DNA from: Cacajao melanocephalus
Lineage: Eukaryota > Chordata > Mammalia > Primates > Pitheciidae
Assembly (NCBI GenBank): GCA_963573385.1
Contig: CAUYLG010022188.1
Coordinates: 62,001-126,000 of the forward strand
Reading direction: 5' to 3'
Length of the DNA: 64,000 bases
The stretch's first letter is position 1. Each line of letters begins with the position of its first letter. The notes beneath the pieces were generated by a model that ran no database searches, was not told where the DNA came from, and saw nothing but the letters and a program-made list of their open reading frames with translations. Positions 30,890 through 47,724 of this stretch are shown here, in pieces. The translations under genes were made by a program, and so were the position numbers.

Positions 30890-31025
30890 AATTAATTGTT
30901 GATTTTCTTTCTTACTGGACCGTAAGTCCTAAGAGTAGAAACCATGATTGTTTTGTTCAGTGTTACATCTCTAAGACCAAACACTTTGCTTGTCTTACAG
31001 CTGGTGCTCAGTTAATATTTTTGTT
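30890..31025 (+). repeat. L2-like fragment
   Basis: 'ggaccgtaagtcctaagagt' and 'gctggtgctcagttaatat' match L2 3' wording. Confidence 0.6.
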
Positions 31026-31270
31026 TCTCTTTTTAGTGCGGGTGGTTTGGGGCAGATAGGAAGGGGACCGTGGTTCCTACCACTTTGTGTTGATTGACTT
31101 AGGTAAGAAAAGAATCCATGGAAAGTCTAGGCCAGTGTGAACCTGAACAATCAGAAGGTTTTATGAGTGAGTTAAACGTCTTAGGAGTAAATAAAATAAT
31201 TTTTAATTGTAACCTACATCTAAGGCCATGCACGACCTTCAGTACCTTCATTCTCAAAAAGGAAGTATTA

Positions 31271-32000
<730 letters not shown>

Positions 32001-32105
32001 ATTGATACCATGGTTGAGAAATTACAGTGAGGATGGGGAAATGCTGACATCTCAATAATACAGATCCAGCTACTCTATTTAATTTTTAAAACATTCTTTT
32101 AATAG

Positions 32106-32302
32106 AAAAAATCAGACAAAGATATGCAGATCTGCCTGGAGAACTGCACATTATTGAACTTGAAAAGGATAAGAATGGACTTGGACTCAGCCTTGCTGGC
32201 AATAAAGACAGATCACGCATGAGCATATTTGTGGTGGGAATTAACCCGGGAGGACCTGCTGCAACAGATGGACGAATGCACGTTGGAGATGAGCTCTTAG
32301 AG
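32106..32302 (+). CDS. PATJ: PATJ internal exon A: first two thirds of a PDZ domain
   Basis: Seen: the exon lies between an AG acceptor (32104-32105) and a GTAAGA donor (32303-32308). It has 2 nt finishing a split codon, then 65 open codons and ends on a codon boundary (phase 0). The translation runs [20 protein letters not shown], then the carboxylate-binding loop NGLGLSLAG (residues 23-31 of the exon), strand SIFVVGI (39-45), [11 protein letters not shown] (46-56) and GDELLE (60-65). This covers strands bA to bD/E of a PDZ fold. Known: PATJ (INADL) is a multi-PDZ scaffold of the Crumbs-PALS1 apical polarity complex at tight junctions, and PDZ domains bind C-terminal peptides. Inference: the wording fits PATJ better than its paralogue MPDZ, at about PDZ7. 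The acceptor polypyrimidine tract is short and broken by A's, while the donor is strong. Gly48 and the His58-Val59 pair may be polymorphic or lineage-specific positions; I cannot confirm this without alignment. Confidence 0.9.
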
Positions 32303-32308
32303 GTAAGA

Positions 32309-32955
32309 AGCATATGTTTCTAATTTCTCTTTTGGTGAAGTGGATGGGTGCAGTGGTTGTTATACAGGAAAATGAGGGGAAAGGAAAATGATGTCAAATT
32401 ATATTTCCTTCAACTATTTAAAATCATTTTTTGAAGCAATAACAGAAGTCAAACTGTTGCTTGCAAATGTTATTTGCTGCTTAAGACTAATGTCACAGAA
32501 TATTTTAGAAGTTCTTAAGTAAAATATCATGGAAACATATTAAAACCATAGGGTTTTTTTTTTAATATCAATTTTAAGATATGCAAAATTAATTTGGTTG
32601 TGTATTAACCTAATTTTTTAGTATTTCTTAAAATTATTTTTGGGTTTAAATTAACCAGAAGTGTAACTGTTGTTGTTTTTCAGGTTTTTTTTAGGGGGTG
32701 GGGGGAAGATGTTAGAGCCAACAAGAGCCTGTGAAATCTCAAAAATAATAGTTAATGTCTGTAAAGTTCAGGAGGTGGGTTAAGGCTACATAGGTTCTTT
32801 CTTTAGGAATTGAATAGACAAAAGAGAAGCTAAGAAGATGACTGATCCTCTTTTAATTACTCCAGATAATTTCGTTAATAATCTGAAAAGGTTATTCTTA
32901 TTCTTCTACACTTAAACTCAAGGTATCTGTTCTGAGTATATCTTAGTTTGATACT
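32309..32955. other. Unassigned intronic DNA after exon A
   Basis: No repeat or second exon recognised. A T/G-rich run lies at about 32680-32705. Confidence 0.5.
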
Positions 32956-32959
32956 CATT

Positions 32960-33110
32960 TCGTTGTTCATTCACCCATTCTTTCAGCTAACACTTTTGAG
33001 TGTCTATTAGGACTAGAGACAGAAAAAGAGATGAATACATCCAGTTCCTTCATTAGGATAGCTCACAGCCTAGGGGAAGAAAACAAACATGAAAATATAT
33101 TTATCCTACA
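32960..33110 (+). repeat. L2-like fragment
   Basis: 'tcattcacccattctttcag' and 'gctcacagcctaggggaag' match L2. Confidence 0.6.
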
Positions 33111-33119
33111 AAGTGAGAA

Positions 33120-33300
33120 ATGCAGTAGTAATGATGATGATGATGACAGTAACAGCTAACACATACCTGGTACCAAACACAACAACCTCTTTTACTGGTG
33201 AGATCACAAAGTAAATGATGGCATTAGGATTCAATGGCAGGCAGTTTGACTTGTAGCTCTTTGTAAGCCATTGTGCTTTAAGGCCTATTTGATAACATGC
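33120..33300 (-). repeat. MIR-like fragment with (GAT)n
   Basis: (ATG)5 at 33131-33147 followed by reverse-MIR-like wording ('cattgtgctttaaggc'). Confidence 0.5.
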
Positions 33301-33304
33301 TCCA

Positions 33305-33795
33305 ACTTTAGGACATTTAGGGGAGCTAAATCATGGAGACATCAAGCGTTAGACTGCTTAGTTGAAATGAAGGCTTACTGATTTTGCATTTTACAATTTC
33401 CTCTTCAGACTCTGACTCAGAATTTACAGTCATCTGTAATTTTATTTGCCTAATAATAACTACTGCCACAGCTGGCCAGGTGCAACAGAAAGACCATCAC
33501 GATCAACTCTTTCTTCCAAACCCTGGTTGCTTCTCCCCAGTTAAAACCTGTTTCTGCAGAGAAGTCACTTCCGGGATTACTTTTCTTTTCTGGTTCTTTT
33601 ATAATACAGCATCATGAATGGGACACACATTGGGTAGTAACACTGACTAGCATGATCATTACATAAATAAAGTCAAAGATGACCTTATGTATTGACCAAT
33701 ATTATTCATTCATTGCTTCAGTCTATTTCCTTTGGCTTATGTTTAGAGACTTCCTCAGAGATGAGACAAAAGAGATGGCGGTGGTAAAAATGATG
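33305..33795. other. Unassigned intronic DNA
   Basis: No exon or recognised repeat. Confidence 0.5.
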
Positions 33796-33799
33796 AAAG

Positions 33800-34045
33800 T
33801 AAGAGCAAATGTGTACTCAGTTATTACTAGCACTGCACCTATGCATTGTACATATTTGTATTCAGTATTCTTAAGAATGCTTTATGGTAACAACTATTAT
33901 TATCTCCATTTTATGGATTAGAAACTGGGTAAGTAACATACCTAGTATCACAGAACTAAGTGACTAAGTTTAGTTAAGAACCCAGGCTTGCCAGACTCCA
34001 AGACCTGGGTTACAGCCACTGAGGTACACCGTGCTCCTCATGGGA
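33800..34045 (-). repeat. MIR-like fragment
   Basis: 'tatctccattttatggatta', 'gtaagtaacatacctagtat' and 'aagaacccaggcttgccag' match reverse MIR. Confidence 0.7.
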
Positions 34046-34534
34046 CTTCTTTAACCAACTCAGTTTGTTTAGATTCAGGAGATTCCTCATTTTTTTGCTC
34101 TAGTCTTTAGGGAATCGTGTATATTAAGTCACTCTGTTGTGTTATACATATCTAGACAGAGATCTCCTGTCTTGCTTGGTATATGGAAACACTCCAAAGG
34201 CTATAATTTGGAATATGAAGATTCTCGTTCCATTCTCTCTACCTTATTAAGACTGAAGATGGAATGTCCTATGGTATCCAGACCAACAGCAGCACTGGTA
34301 TTTTATTTCTCTGTCTGGCATTTTATTAGATAATGGTAACAAATGAGCTGTGGCTGCAGAGTAATGAGAGTGTTTAAAGGTCAGACACAAAATTCAGCAC
34401 TATGTATGTGGCAGCAAGCCCGGGACTTGGAAGACCTACTGTAACTTGTCTCAATTCTTTTGGTTATTAGTTGTATTTCAGAAGTTGCTCAGCATAGCGT
34501 ATGTAAGAGGTAAAGAGTTTTCCTTTTCTTAGAC

Positions 34535-35383
34535 GACAGAACATCAACTGACATCAAATGTGTGACGATTGTCCCCCACATACCAAGCAATTCTCCAGCT
34601 GACACCAATTGAGTATCCCATGATTCACTTCAATTCTGACACTAGCTGCCTGGAGACAGTGTTAGATCCCGCAAGTTAAGAGTTCAGTTCCACAACACTG
34701 TCTCCCACCACTTTAGAGACCATTTGCAATCCCAGGTTATGACCTGAACTTCTGACCAACCAGCTCTAAATTGGGAGTTCCCATGAGCCCCTACTCAGGT
34801 TTGATTAATTTCCTAGCATGGCTCACAGAAGTCAGGGAAACAACTTACTTGTATTTATTCATAAAGGAAGTTAGGAAGGATACAGGTGAACATCCAGATG
34901 AAGAGAGATACAGGATGAGGTGTAAGTGAAGGGGAGGGCAGAGTTTCCATGCCCTGCCTGAATGTGCTACCCTCAGACAGGTCCGCATGTTCAGTAAGCC
35001 GAGAGATCTTCAAACCCCGTAGTTCAAGGGTTTTTAATGAAGGCTTCATCATGTGGGCATGAGCAATTATTACCTCATTCTCCTTGGGGTTGGAACTGAA
35101 CATCCAAGCTTTTAGCCATAGTTTGTTCCTTCTGGCAATTATCTCCCATTCAAGAACTCACCAGATGTTGCCTCATTAGAACAAAAGACACTCTCGTTGC
35201 CCAAGGAATTTCAAGGAATTAGGAGCTCTGTGTCAGGAACCCAGATCAGAGATCAAATATTAAACCCAAAGATGTATCTAGCACCCCTGTTGCACAGGAA
35301 ATTACAAGGGTTTTAGGAGCTCTGTGCCAGAAACTGCAAGCAGAGAACAAATAATGTATTTCTGATTATATCACAATAGCACA
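34535..35383 (-). mobile_element. Solo LTR of an old endogenous retrovirus (ERVL-like), antisense
   Basis: About 850 bp without coding frames. The right edge reads TATATCACAATAGCACA, the complement of a TGT...-starting LTR. 'ttttaggagctctgtgccag' and 'tttcatgaaggcttcatc'-type wording fit an LTR I know, but I cannot fix the family. No internal retroviral genes are present. Confidence 0.65.
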
Positions 35384-35683
35384 GCATGGTGAATAGTTAA
35401 CTGTTAATTAAAACAGACTATCACCCCCTTAGAAACTTCAGATATCTGTTTGCTAAGCTACAGTCTGGAAGAGCTATGCTGGATGAAAAATAAGAACATT
35501 TTGCTTTATTGGACTCGTATTCTTTCCTTTGACTTTCTGAATTTGGCCCTTTCATTGCAATTCGGCAACTTCATCTTCATTCAGAGATGGAAAGAGCAAG
35601 AAGATTAACCATACCAATAACTTAACTCCCCACTACACCACAAAGATTCTCTAGTTAAAAAAAAAAAAAAAAAAAGATAATGA

Positions 35684-36028
<345 letters not shown>

Positions 36029-36029
36029 T

Positions 36030-36300
36030 CATGTATCTTTGGCTAATTGTTTATCTTCTGTAAGCCTCAGCTGCCTCCTTTTTCAAATGGAGATTATTAA
36101 TTCATTCAGCAAATATCTTACTGTGCATCTGTCATATAGCAGGGACTGTCTGAACAAAGTGTAGATTCTTCATTGAAGAATAAAATACATAATAGCTGCC
36201 CTCAGAGAGCATCCAATCTAGTGATTGTAGAGTATCAACCTCAGAGGATAGTGTGGGAATTAATAACAGTATCTGGTACATAGTAATACCTTAATATATT
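36030..36300 (+). repeat. MIR/L2-like fragments
   Basis: 'tctgtaagcctcagctgcct' then 'ttcattcagcaaatatctta' and 'ctgccctcagagagcatcc', a mosaic of MIR and L2 wording. Confidence 0.55.
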
Positions 36301-36404
36301 TCAGATTATTTTGATTTTATTCATTTTTTTTTCAGATTTGTATAGCTCAGTTCTTTTTAGTTTGTTTATATTAATGCCTTTGTTTCTGAAAGTATGTCCT
36401 ATAA

Positions 36405-38640
<2,236 letters not shown>

Positions 38641-38740
38641 CAGTAATTTGAGGAACAAGAAAACAAGAAGAAGAACAAAGAATTAAAAATTGCCAGAAAA
38701 TAACTTTTCCTGTAGCTTCATTAATAGAGATAGGTTCTTC

Positions 38741-38750
38741 TTTTCTTTTC

Positions 38751-38782
<32 letters not shown>

Positions 38783-39058
38783 TTTTGAGATGAGATGGAG
38801 TCTTGTTCTGTCTCCCAGTGGCATGATCTACGGTCACTACAACCTCCGCCTCCCGAGTTCAAGTTATTCTTGTGCCTCAGCCTCTCAGTTAGCTAGGATT
38901 ACAGGTGCACACCACTATGTCCGGCTAATTTTTGTATTTTTAGTGGAGGCAGGGTTTCACCATATTGGCCAGTCTAGTCTCAAACTGACCTCAAGTGATC
39001 CGCCCGCCTTGGCCTCCCAAAGTGCTGGGATTACACAAGTGAGCCACTGCACCTGGCC
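38741..39058 (-). mobile_element. Alu, full length, with long C/T tail
   Basis: CTTTTCTTTTCTTTC then a T run of about 22, GAGATGGAGTCTTGTTCTG, ending CACTGCACCTGGCC. Exact flanks AGAGATAGGTTCTT. Confidence 0.95.
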
Positions 39059-39387
39059 AGAGATAGGTTCTTAATAGCTAAAAGTGTAAAAATAAATTGA
39101 TCAAGTGTTGGATTGTAGCTGTGGTTTCACTAGTGTCTAATATATCAAATATTACATTTTAGTATGTGATTTGCTATATGTCAATATTATATCTCAAAGC
39201 TATTAAAAAATGGGTGATCAAACCTGACACAAATACATATTGTAAGCAAGTCCTGAATATGACCTTCCCATATGCAGAACCAAAGTCACCCCATTTTGTT
39301 ACTCATGAGATGATCTGCAACCCAGTTCACAACTCTCAAAGTTGCCAGAAGAATGTAGTGCTGGCTGAGTGGTCAGCCTCACATACT

Positions 39388-39431
39388 AAGTGCTGGTTAT
39401 TACAGCACTTAGTGTTGGTTATTACAGCATT
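39388..39431. repeat. 22-nt tandem duplication
   Basis: Two adjacent copies of about AAGTGCTGGTTATTACAGCA, with a few mismatches. Confidence 0.85.
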
Positions 39432-39559
39432 GTAACCAATATCTGTGTGTTACTAATCTTGTTCCCCAAGTTATCAGTTGTGTTACTCAGTTTCAGTTCA
39501 GTAGACTAGCTCATTAGAAGAAATTGGGCATGAGGTTGGGGTGCTGAATTGGGAATTGA

Positions 39560-39745
39560 GCTAACATTGAGTACTTACTGTTTGCCTGGCAGTGCTCAAT
39601 TCTTTACATGCATTCTGTCACTTAACTTTTACCTTAACTCTATGAAGTAGGTGCTGAAATTCCCATTTTATAGGTAAGGAAACTGATATGAAGGGGCGGG
39701 ATCAATGTGCAGACGCTGGATTTTCTGACTCTAAAGGCTATGTTT
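39560..39745 (-). repeat. MIR-like fragment
   Basis: 'ttgagtacttactgtttgcc', 'ttcccattttataggtaagg' match reverse MIR. Confidence 0.7.
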
Positions 39746-39924
39746 TTATTTGATTTCTGGATTAATAGTGATTCTAGAAGGTAATATGTGAATTCCTTAT
39801 CGTTTTGTATTAATACTTTTGGTAAACACAGACTAATGCAATTTATCCACTACAGTTTAAAACACCTGAGATAGTTTCTCACAATACAATTCCATGCTAT
39901 TCTTATCTTCTTAGTTGTTGTTAC

Positions 39925-39931
<7 letters not shown>

Positions 39932-39963
<32 letters not shown>
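39932..39963. repeat. Poly(A) run of 32
   Basis: Lies exactly where the minus-strand monomer behind it should have poly(T). Confidence 0.97.
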
Positions 39964-40646
<683 letters not shown>

Positions 40647-41530
40647 TTTAATGCCACTTTTAATTCATTAAAAGTAGAATGTAGTTGGTGAAATTATGTT
40701 CATCGCTTAAGAGCCAAAGAAGGAGAAAAATCATTTTTTGAGCTTGCTCTTGCCCTATGAGTGCTCATCTGAACTTCATAAGTAAAGACCTTTACCCTTC
40801 GGTTCCTTCATAGAGTTTTATTTTCCAGCTGCAGAAACTGCTGTGTAAAACCTAGTTCATATCAGTTGGCCTCATTCTTTTCTGTTTCCTGCTATGAAGT
40901 CTTTGAGTTCTATTTCTTCCATTTTTGTTTCTGACTCTGGCTTGTTAGGGGAAGAGTTTTGAATTATTTAGTCATACTTCTTTATGCCACTGAAATATTT
41001 AGTCCAAAAATCCATATTCTTGTCTTAGAGGAATGACAGTCATTTAATTTTTATTACTGCAGTCCTCATTACTACTCTCAGAAAAGCTTTATGTGTGGTC
41101 TCTCCAGTGAGCCAAATTATCTTAAAATTATGAAAAATGCCATGAAAATAGAAAGTAAAAACAATGACTGAAGAAGCAGATTACTAAAGAAATCTGAAAA
41201 AAAAAAAAATAGGGACCAGAATGTATGCTGGGGAAGAAATTTACCATTTGGACGGAGTAATTTTCAGCAGTACCTCTCTCGACTCTCTTCTTTCTGCAGT
41301 TTTCCCCTGTGTCTTCCATAACCTGTTGGGATTGTTCTCTTGGCCTCCATTTCCTCCTTTGTCCAGCGCCTTCCCTACTTCCTTCCCATCCTACTCATGG
41401 CTGTTGTAGTGACTGTACTGAAATGCAACCTGGAAAAATATGCTCTTAGAATTGAGAGAAGTCTTCTTATATTAGCCTCAACACATAATTTATTTTGTAT
41501 TTTGCTTTATTTGTTTTAATTTCTGCCCCA
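40647..41530. other. Unassigned intronic DNA
   Basis: No repeat family or exon recognised in about 880 nt. Confidence 0.5.
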
Positions 41531-41548
41531 TTAATAGTATGCAAGAGA

Positions 41549-41858
<310 letters not shown>

Positions 41859-42034
41859 CAGTATATAAGAGAGGCTATTCCACTCTTTCTACCCCAAAAG
41901 CTAGCAAACACTGGATATTATAAGATCTTAGGCAACCTGATAGGTGAAATTTTTGTCATTAGAGAAAGTTTTTGACACATGTACTATACAAGTAAGGAAG
42001 AAAGTAGTACTGTGCTGGGGTGAGGCAGAACTGT

Positions 42035-42345
42035 GTTTTGTTGTTGTTGTTGTTTTTGGTTTTTTTTAGGCAGAGTTTTGCTCTGTTGCCTAGGCTGGAG
42101 TACAGTGGTGTTTAAGCTCACTGCATCCTCTGCCTCCTGGGTTCAAGTGATTCTCCTGCCTCAGCCTCCCGAGTAGCTGGGATTACAGGTGCCTGCCACT
42201 ATGCCTGGCTAATTGTTATATTTTTAGTAAAGACGGGAATTCACTATGCTGGCCAGGCTGGTCTCGAACTCCTGACATCAGGTGATCTGCCTGCCTTGGC
42301 CTCCCAAAGTGCTGGAATTACAGGCATGAGCCACAGCACCCGGCC
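42035..42345 (-). mobile_element. Alu, full length
   Basis: TTGTTGTTGTTGTTTTTGG tail, GGCAGAGTTTTGCTCTGTTG, ending GAGCCACAGCACCCGGCC. Confidence 0.94.
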
Positions 42346-42433
42346 CAGAGTTTTTAAAGTTGATGCTTGAATTGGGTTTTTCTCTGTCTTTACACTGTAC
42401 AAAAATAATAGAATGAGAATTGGGTGCTGGGTT

Positions 42434-42460
42434 TTGTTGTTGTTGTTGTTGTTGTTGTTT
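42434..42460. repeat. (TTG)n microsatellite
   Basis: About nine TTG units, not attached to an Alu. Confidence 0.93.
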
Positions 42461-42597
42461 TTAGTGGTGGCAGGAAAGCTGGGGATGCAAGTGATTAGGA
42501 TGAGTATTACAGAAGTAGCAGGAGTCCCATGGCATCAAGTTCAGTCGTCTTGTTACCCATTCCAGAGGCCCCATACCTACTTAGAGGCTTTGAGATG

Positions 42598-42835
42598 AGG
42601 AGGCTTGAGTTTGGATTCTGGCTCTGCCACCTCCTTACCTAGAACCCCTTTATAAGTCACCAAGTGGCCAGGCGCAGTGGCTCACACCTGTAATCCCAGC
42701 ACTTTGGGAGGCTGAGGTGGGCGGATCATGAGGTCAGGAGTTCAAAATCAGCCTGACCAACATGGTAAAACCCCGCCTCTAAAAAAAAAAAAGTCACTGA
42801 GTTTGTGAGTCTCAATGTCATCATTACAAAAGTAC
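42598..42835 (+). repeat. MIR-like fragment split by a half-Alu
   Basis: 'gagtttggattctggctctg' and 'ccacctccttacctagaa' to the left, 'gagtctcaatgtcatcatta' to the right of the Alu. Confidence 0.65.
42666..42790 (+). mobile_element. Half-Alu: left monomer with its own A tail
   Basis: GGCCAGGCGCAGTGGCTCAC to CCCCGCCTCT, then poly(A). No right monomer. Flanks AAGTCACCAAGT and AAGTCACTGAGT (10 of 12 match). Confidence 0.93.
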
Positions 42836-42950
42836 AAGAACACCAGCAGTGTGGCAGTGCTGGACTCTGCATGAGTTTTAAAAAGGTATCAAATATACGT
42901 GATGTAATCCTGCACCTACAGGACTGATTCACCAACAAGATTAGTGTTTA

Positions 42951-43735
<785 letters not shown>

Positions 43736-43934
43736 ATATTCAACATATCTATTGTACTTTTATTGGAATATTTCTTGGTTTGGGGTTTCCACTTTGTGAG
43801 CCCTATAAATTGGAATTCCGATGTCATAGGATTAAAAATGAATTACTTATCTTATGGCTTTTTTTTTCACCCCAGGTAAATACCCTTGGGGAATGTTTTT
43901 TAACTTTTAAACTGAAAGAGATTTTGGCCATAAA

Positions 43935-44115
43935 TTCTGGTTCTAGATGTGTTATGTTGGTCAGATTTCTTAAACTCACTATGCCTCAATTTTTCCATCT
44001 ACATAATGAGGTAACCATGCAGTCTTTTACTGGTTTGAGTGAGACAAGTAATGTATTAGTCATGTGTGCACATGTATGTGTGTGTGCCCTCAATGTTGTA
44101 GGCATTTATTAAATG
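43935..44115 (+). repeat. MIR-like fragment
   Basis: 'taaactcactatgcctcaat' then 'ttttccatctacataatgag' match MIR. Confidence 0.65.
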
Positions 44116-44395
44116 GTACTATTATAGTTATAAAATGTCAATGTAGAAAAACAAACTGAAAAGCACCTTAAATCCCACCAGAGATATGATCATTGTTGAC
44201 ATTTAGTAGAGATATTCACAGAACTTTCTTTAAACCCACACAGAAACTTCCACATAAATGAAAATAATGTGGTAAATAAATAGACTGCATTAAATTTGTT
44301 ATTTTCTTCACTCTGCAGTGTTTTCTTTTTATGACAATGCATCTTCATCTGTATCATGCCATGAGAGGGATGACTGAATTTTTTAATTTTTTATG
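44116..44395. other. Unassigned intronic DNA
   Basis: AT-rich, possibly old LINE sequence ('ccaccagagatatgatcatt'), not assignable. Confidence 0.4.
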
Positions 44396-44397
44396 AT

Positions 44398-44645
<248 letters not shown>

Positions 44646-44784
44646 TAGAAGTGGAATTATTAGATTAAAAGTTAACCTATAAAAATATTCATTGTTATAA
44701 GTACTTATGATTTGCTCCTTTATTTATTTTATTTTTTGTCTATGTGTTACCTTCAATAAAAGAGTTTATTAAAGAAAAAAGTTG

Positions 44785-45064
44785 GGCCAGACACAGTGGC
44801 TCATGCCTGTAATCCCAGCATTTTAGGAGGCTGAGGTGAGAGGATTGCCTGATCCCAGGAGTTCAGGACCAGCCTGAGCAAGATAGCAAGATCCTGTCTT
44901 ACCAAAAAATTAGCCAGGTGTGGTGGCACATACCTGTAGTCCTGAGGTAGGAGGATTCCTTGAACCTGGGAGTTAGAGGCTTCAAGGCTACAGTGAGCTA
45001 TGATTGTGCCACTGCACTCCAGCCTGGACAACAGAGCAAGACCCTGCCTTTTTTTTTTTTTTTT
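44785..45064 (+). mobile_element. Alu, old, ending in poly(T)
   Basis: GGGCCAGACACAGTGGCTCATG start. After GCAAGACCCTGCC it runs into about 17 T's rather than A's. Confidence 0.9.
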
Positions 45065-45730
45065 AAATAAATTACAGACAAGGACTCTCAGATTTAATTA
45101 TCACCAATTCAAATTACATGAATTTTAACTCAGTTCTTTAATAATAATTTATACTTTTCATAATCCTTCTGTTTAATAAAAGTATGGGTGGGGTATTGTT
45201 AGGCATAATATATTATGACACAATGTTCACACCTCAGGCAAATCTGTTACTTGAGCTAAACTTTAATTTTTATATAATTAATATTTCCATTCCTAGCTTA
45301 AGTTAATTAACTTTTACTTCCGATTTGGCAAGTTTTTTTAGTAGATTTAATTGAGCTGTTCTTCAGTATAAATTTCTTTTCATGTCCGTTGAACTATAGA
45401 AAATTAAGAGTAGATGAAAACCTACCACATCATATTTTTGAATAATTGATTTTATTGAAACAAATCTCATTAAAGATCTCTAAAGTGAAAGTTTGTATAG
45501 TATAACAGAAGGATTTGCATCCATTTACTTTGGCTGAGTTTTCACTGGATTAACCCTAATTCTACTTCTGCTGGTTAATGTTATAATTATGTATCCCATT
45601 TCTGCTACATAAATATAAAAAGATTTACCTCATATCCGAGTGTCTTCCCCACTATAGTAGTTGAAACCAGTCTATAAGGGGAAAAGTCAAACACAATGAA
45701 AATCCATTATCATATGGCATAGAAGCTTTG
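45065..45730. other. Unassigned AT-rich intronic DNA
   Basis: No exon or repeat recognised. Confidence 0.5.
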
Positions 45731-45736
45731 CTAATA

Positions 45737-46060
45737 CAGTCAGGGCTTAATGGCAGGGATACATTTCTGAGAAATGCGTCATTGAGTGATTTTGTTGTAG
45801 AATGTCATAAAGTATTCAGCCTAGATGGTCTGGCCCCCTCCACACCTGGGCTATATGTTATAAGGCTGTTGTTCCCAGGCTATAAACCTAGGCAGCATAT
45901 TACTGTACTGAATACTGTAGGCAACTGTAACACAATGGTAAATATTTGTATATCTAAACCTAGAAAAGGTACAGTAAAAATATGGTATTATAATCATATG
46001 GGACCACCATTGTATACGTGGTCCATCCTTGACTGAGACATTATTATGCGGTGCATGACT
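45737..46060. mobile_element. MER2 DNA transposon (Tigger-related MITE)
   Basis: Starts CAGTCAGGGCTTAATGGCAG, ends TATGCGGTGCATGACT, with TA on both sides (45735-45736, 46061-46062). 'actgaatactgtaggcaact' and 'tgggaccaccattgtatacg' match MER2. Confidence 0.92.
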
Positions 46061-46062
46061 TA

Positions 46063-46520
46063 TAGAGGTGTTTCTCATTTGAGGCTGTTGTCTTCAATAT
46101 CCAGAGCTACTATAATTTGCTACTGAATGACATTTTATTGAGTTGGAAATTCAGAACCTGGGAAAAAATGAACTCACTTACCCCTGAGGTAAAATATTAC
46201 TGTCTTTCTGGGACTAGGCATCATGAAGCTGAGACAGAAGTTACTAGAACTATCTGGAAGACTTCAGAAGGCCCACTTTGTCAGTAATCAGGTGAGGAAG
46301 CTAAAAACAGATAAGAAAACCAGAATTGTGGTCAAGAGCATAGAAAGCTCCTTTGGACAGAAAACTTTTTCCCTTTTTATTTTTCTTCTTTTATATCTTT
46401 TTGGATGCCAAAAGCAAATTACTGAGCATCTAAAAGAGCATAAGGCTAGGAGATTGAAAGAGGTATGTCAGTTAGATTGACAAATTAATATTTAGGATTA
46501 GCAGGAGCCTAAGAAAGTGT
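46063..46520. other. Unassigned intronic DNA
   Basis: Includes an 85-codon open frame (46223-46480, +), basic and charged but with no known domain and no convincing splice frame. Confidence 0.5.
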
Positions 46521-46524
46521 ATCA

Positions 46525-46895
46525 GTGAATACTTTTTGGTTGCAAAGAACAGAAATTAGTTTGAATAATTGTCCCATTCAGCTTGGGCTGACCATAGACA
46601 TCTATTTGTCACAGTTCTGGAGGCTGAGAAGCTAGCATCTAGATGCTGATTAATTTGGTTCCTGGTGAGGGCTCTCCTCCTGGTTTGCAGACAGTCTTCT
46701 GCTGTATGCATACATGGTCAGGGGAGAGATCATGTCTCTTATTGTAAGGGCACTAATTTCCTCTATGAGGGCTCCATCCTCATGACCTTGTTACTTCCCT
46801 GAGGCCCCACACCCAAATATCATTGTATTGGGAATTAAGGCTTCAACGTATGAATTTGCAGAGGGGCGTAAAAATTCAGCCCATAGTAATAGCTT
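46525..46895 (-). mobile_element. MLT1-type MaLR LTR, antisense
   Basis: 'gtcacagttctggaggctga', 'gcactaatttcctctatgag', 'ggctccatcctcatgacctt', and 'aaaaattcagcccatagtaa' follow MLT1 in reverse. Degraded and non-coding. Confidence 0.8.
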
Positions 46896-46899
46896 CATC

Positions 46900-47430
46900 A
46901 AAAAAGTAGAATCTATTGTAATGGTGTGAATCCTGCCTGGAACCTGAAGATCAGGATGCACCAGGACCTCTGGAAATGATGGCTTTTCCAGTTCCTTCAT
47001 CTGTGTGGCAGAATATGGCCATTTTGCAGAAGCTTAATGAACATGTAAAAAAAAGTTAGCTGTGTCTCAGCTCCAACTAAAAACTCCCTAAAGAGAGAAT
47101 CTTGGTTGTCCTAGCCTATGTCGTATGCTTCTCATCTGTGGCCTGGAGTGGCATGACAAGCAACAGAAACTTGACTGCCCACCATAAAGGATGGTATTTG
47201 TGATGAGAGGATTTGAAGGGCAGTCCCTCACGAAGAGAAGCAGTCGTGTGCTGGCCACGATCTCACAGATCTCTACTACATCCCTCGTCTGGTCTGGCTT
47301 TCTCATCTTAGTGATATGAAAATTGAGATAGAATGCCATTAAATCACTTCCCATAGTCATGGCTTGATGAATGTGGGAAAAAGATAATTTATCATCTAAA
47401 CTGGGTTGCTTTTGATAAGGGAGTACTATT
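46900..47430. other. Unassigned intronic DNA
   Basis: A 90-codon frame on the minus strand (47088-47360) shows no domain. No repeat recognised. Confidence 0.5.
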
Positions 47431-47434
47431 AATA

Positions 47435-47719
47435 GGCACGGTGGCTCATGCCTATAATCCTAGCACTTTGGGAGGCCAGGGCAAGTGGATTGCTCAAGTC
47501 CAGAAGTTCGAGACCAGCCTGGGCAACATGGTGAGACCCCATCTTTATAAAAAATGAGCCTGGTGTGTAGTGCACACCTGTAGTCCCAGCTACTTAGGAA
47601 GCTAAAGTAGGAGGATTGTTTGAGTCTGAGAAGTTAAGGCTGCAGTGAGCCATGATTGCACCACTGCACTCCACCTGGGTGACAGAGCAAGACCCTGTCT
47701 CAAAAATAAATAAATAAGT
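47435..47719 (+). mobile_element. Alu, nearly full length
   Basis: Starts TAGGCACGGTGGCTCATG; AAATAAATAAATAAG tail. Confidence 0.93.
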
Positions 47720-47724
47720 GATTG

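Noticed and set aside
32086..32313. 75-codon minus-strand frame over exon A
   Set aside because: Shadow of the real PDZ exon on the opposite strand; the + strand frame has splice sites and a recognisable domain.
34535..35383. Endogenous retrovirus with genes
   Set aside because: Only LTR-like sequence is seen; no gag, pol or env reading frame accompanies it.
35657..35675. Processed pseudogene tail (isolated poly(A) before an Alu)
   Set aside because: No upstream mRNA-like sequence or matching target-site duplication could be recognised.
46223..46480. 85-codon basic frame on the + strand
   Set aside because: Charged, with a hydrophobic middle, but no known family, no clear acceptor/donor pair with matching phase, and not needed by the flanking PATJ exons.
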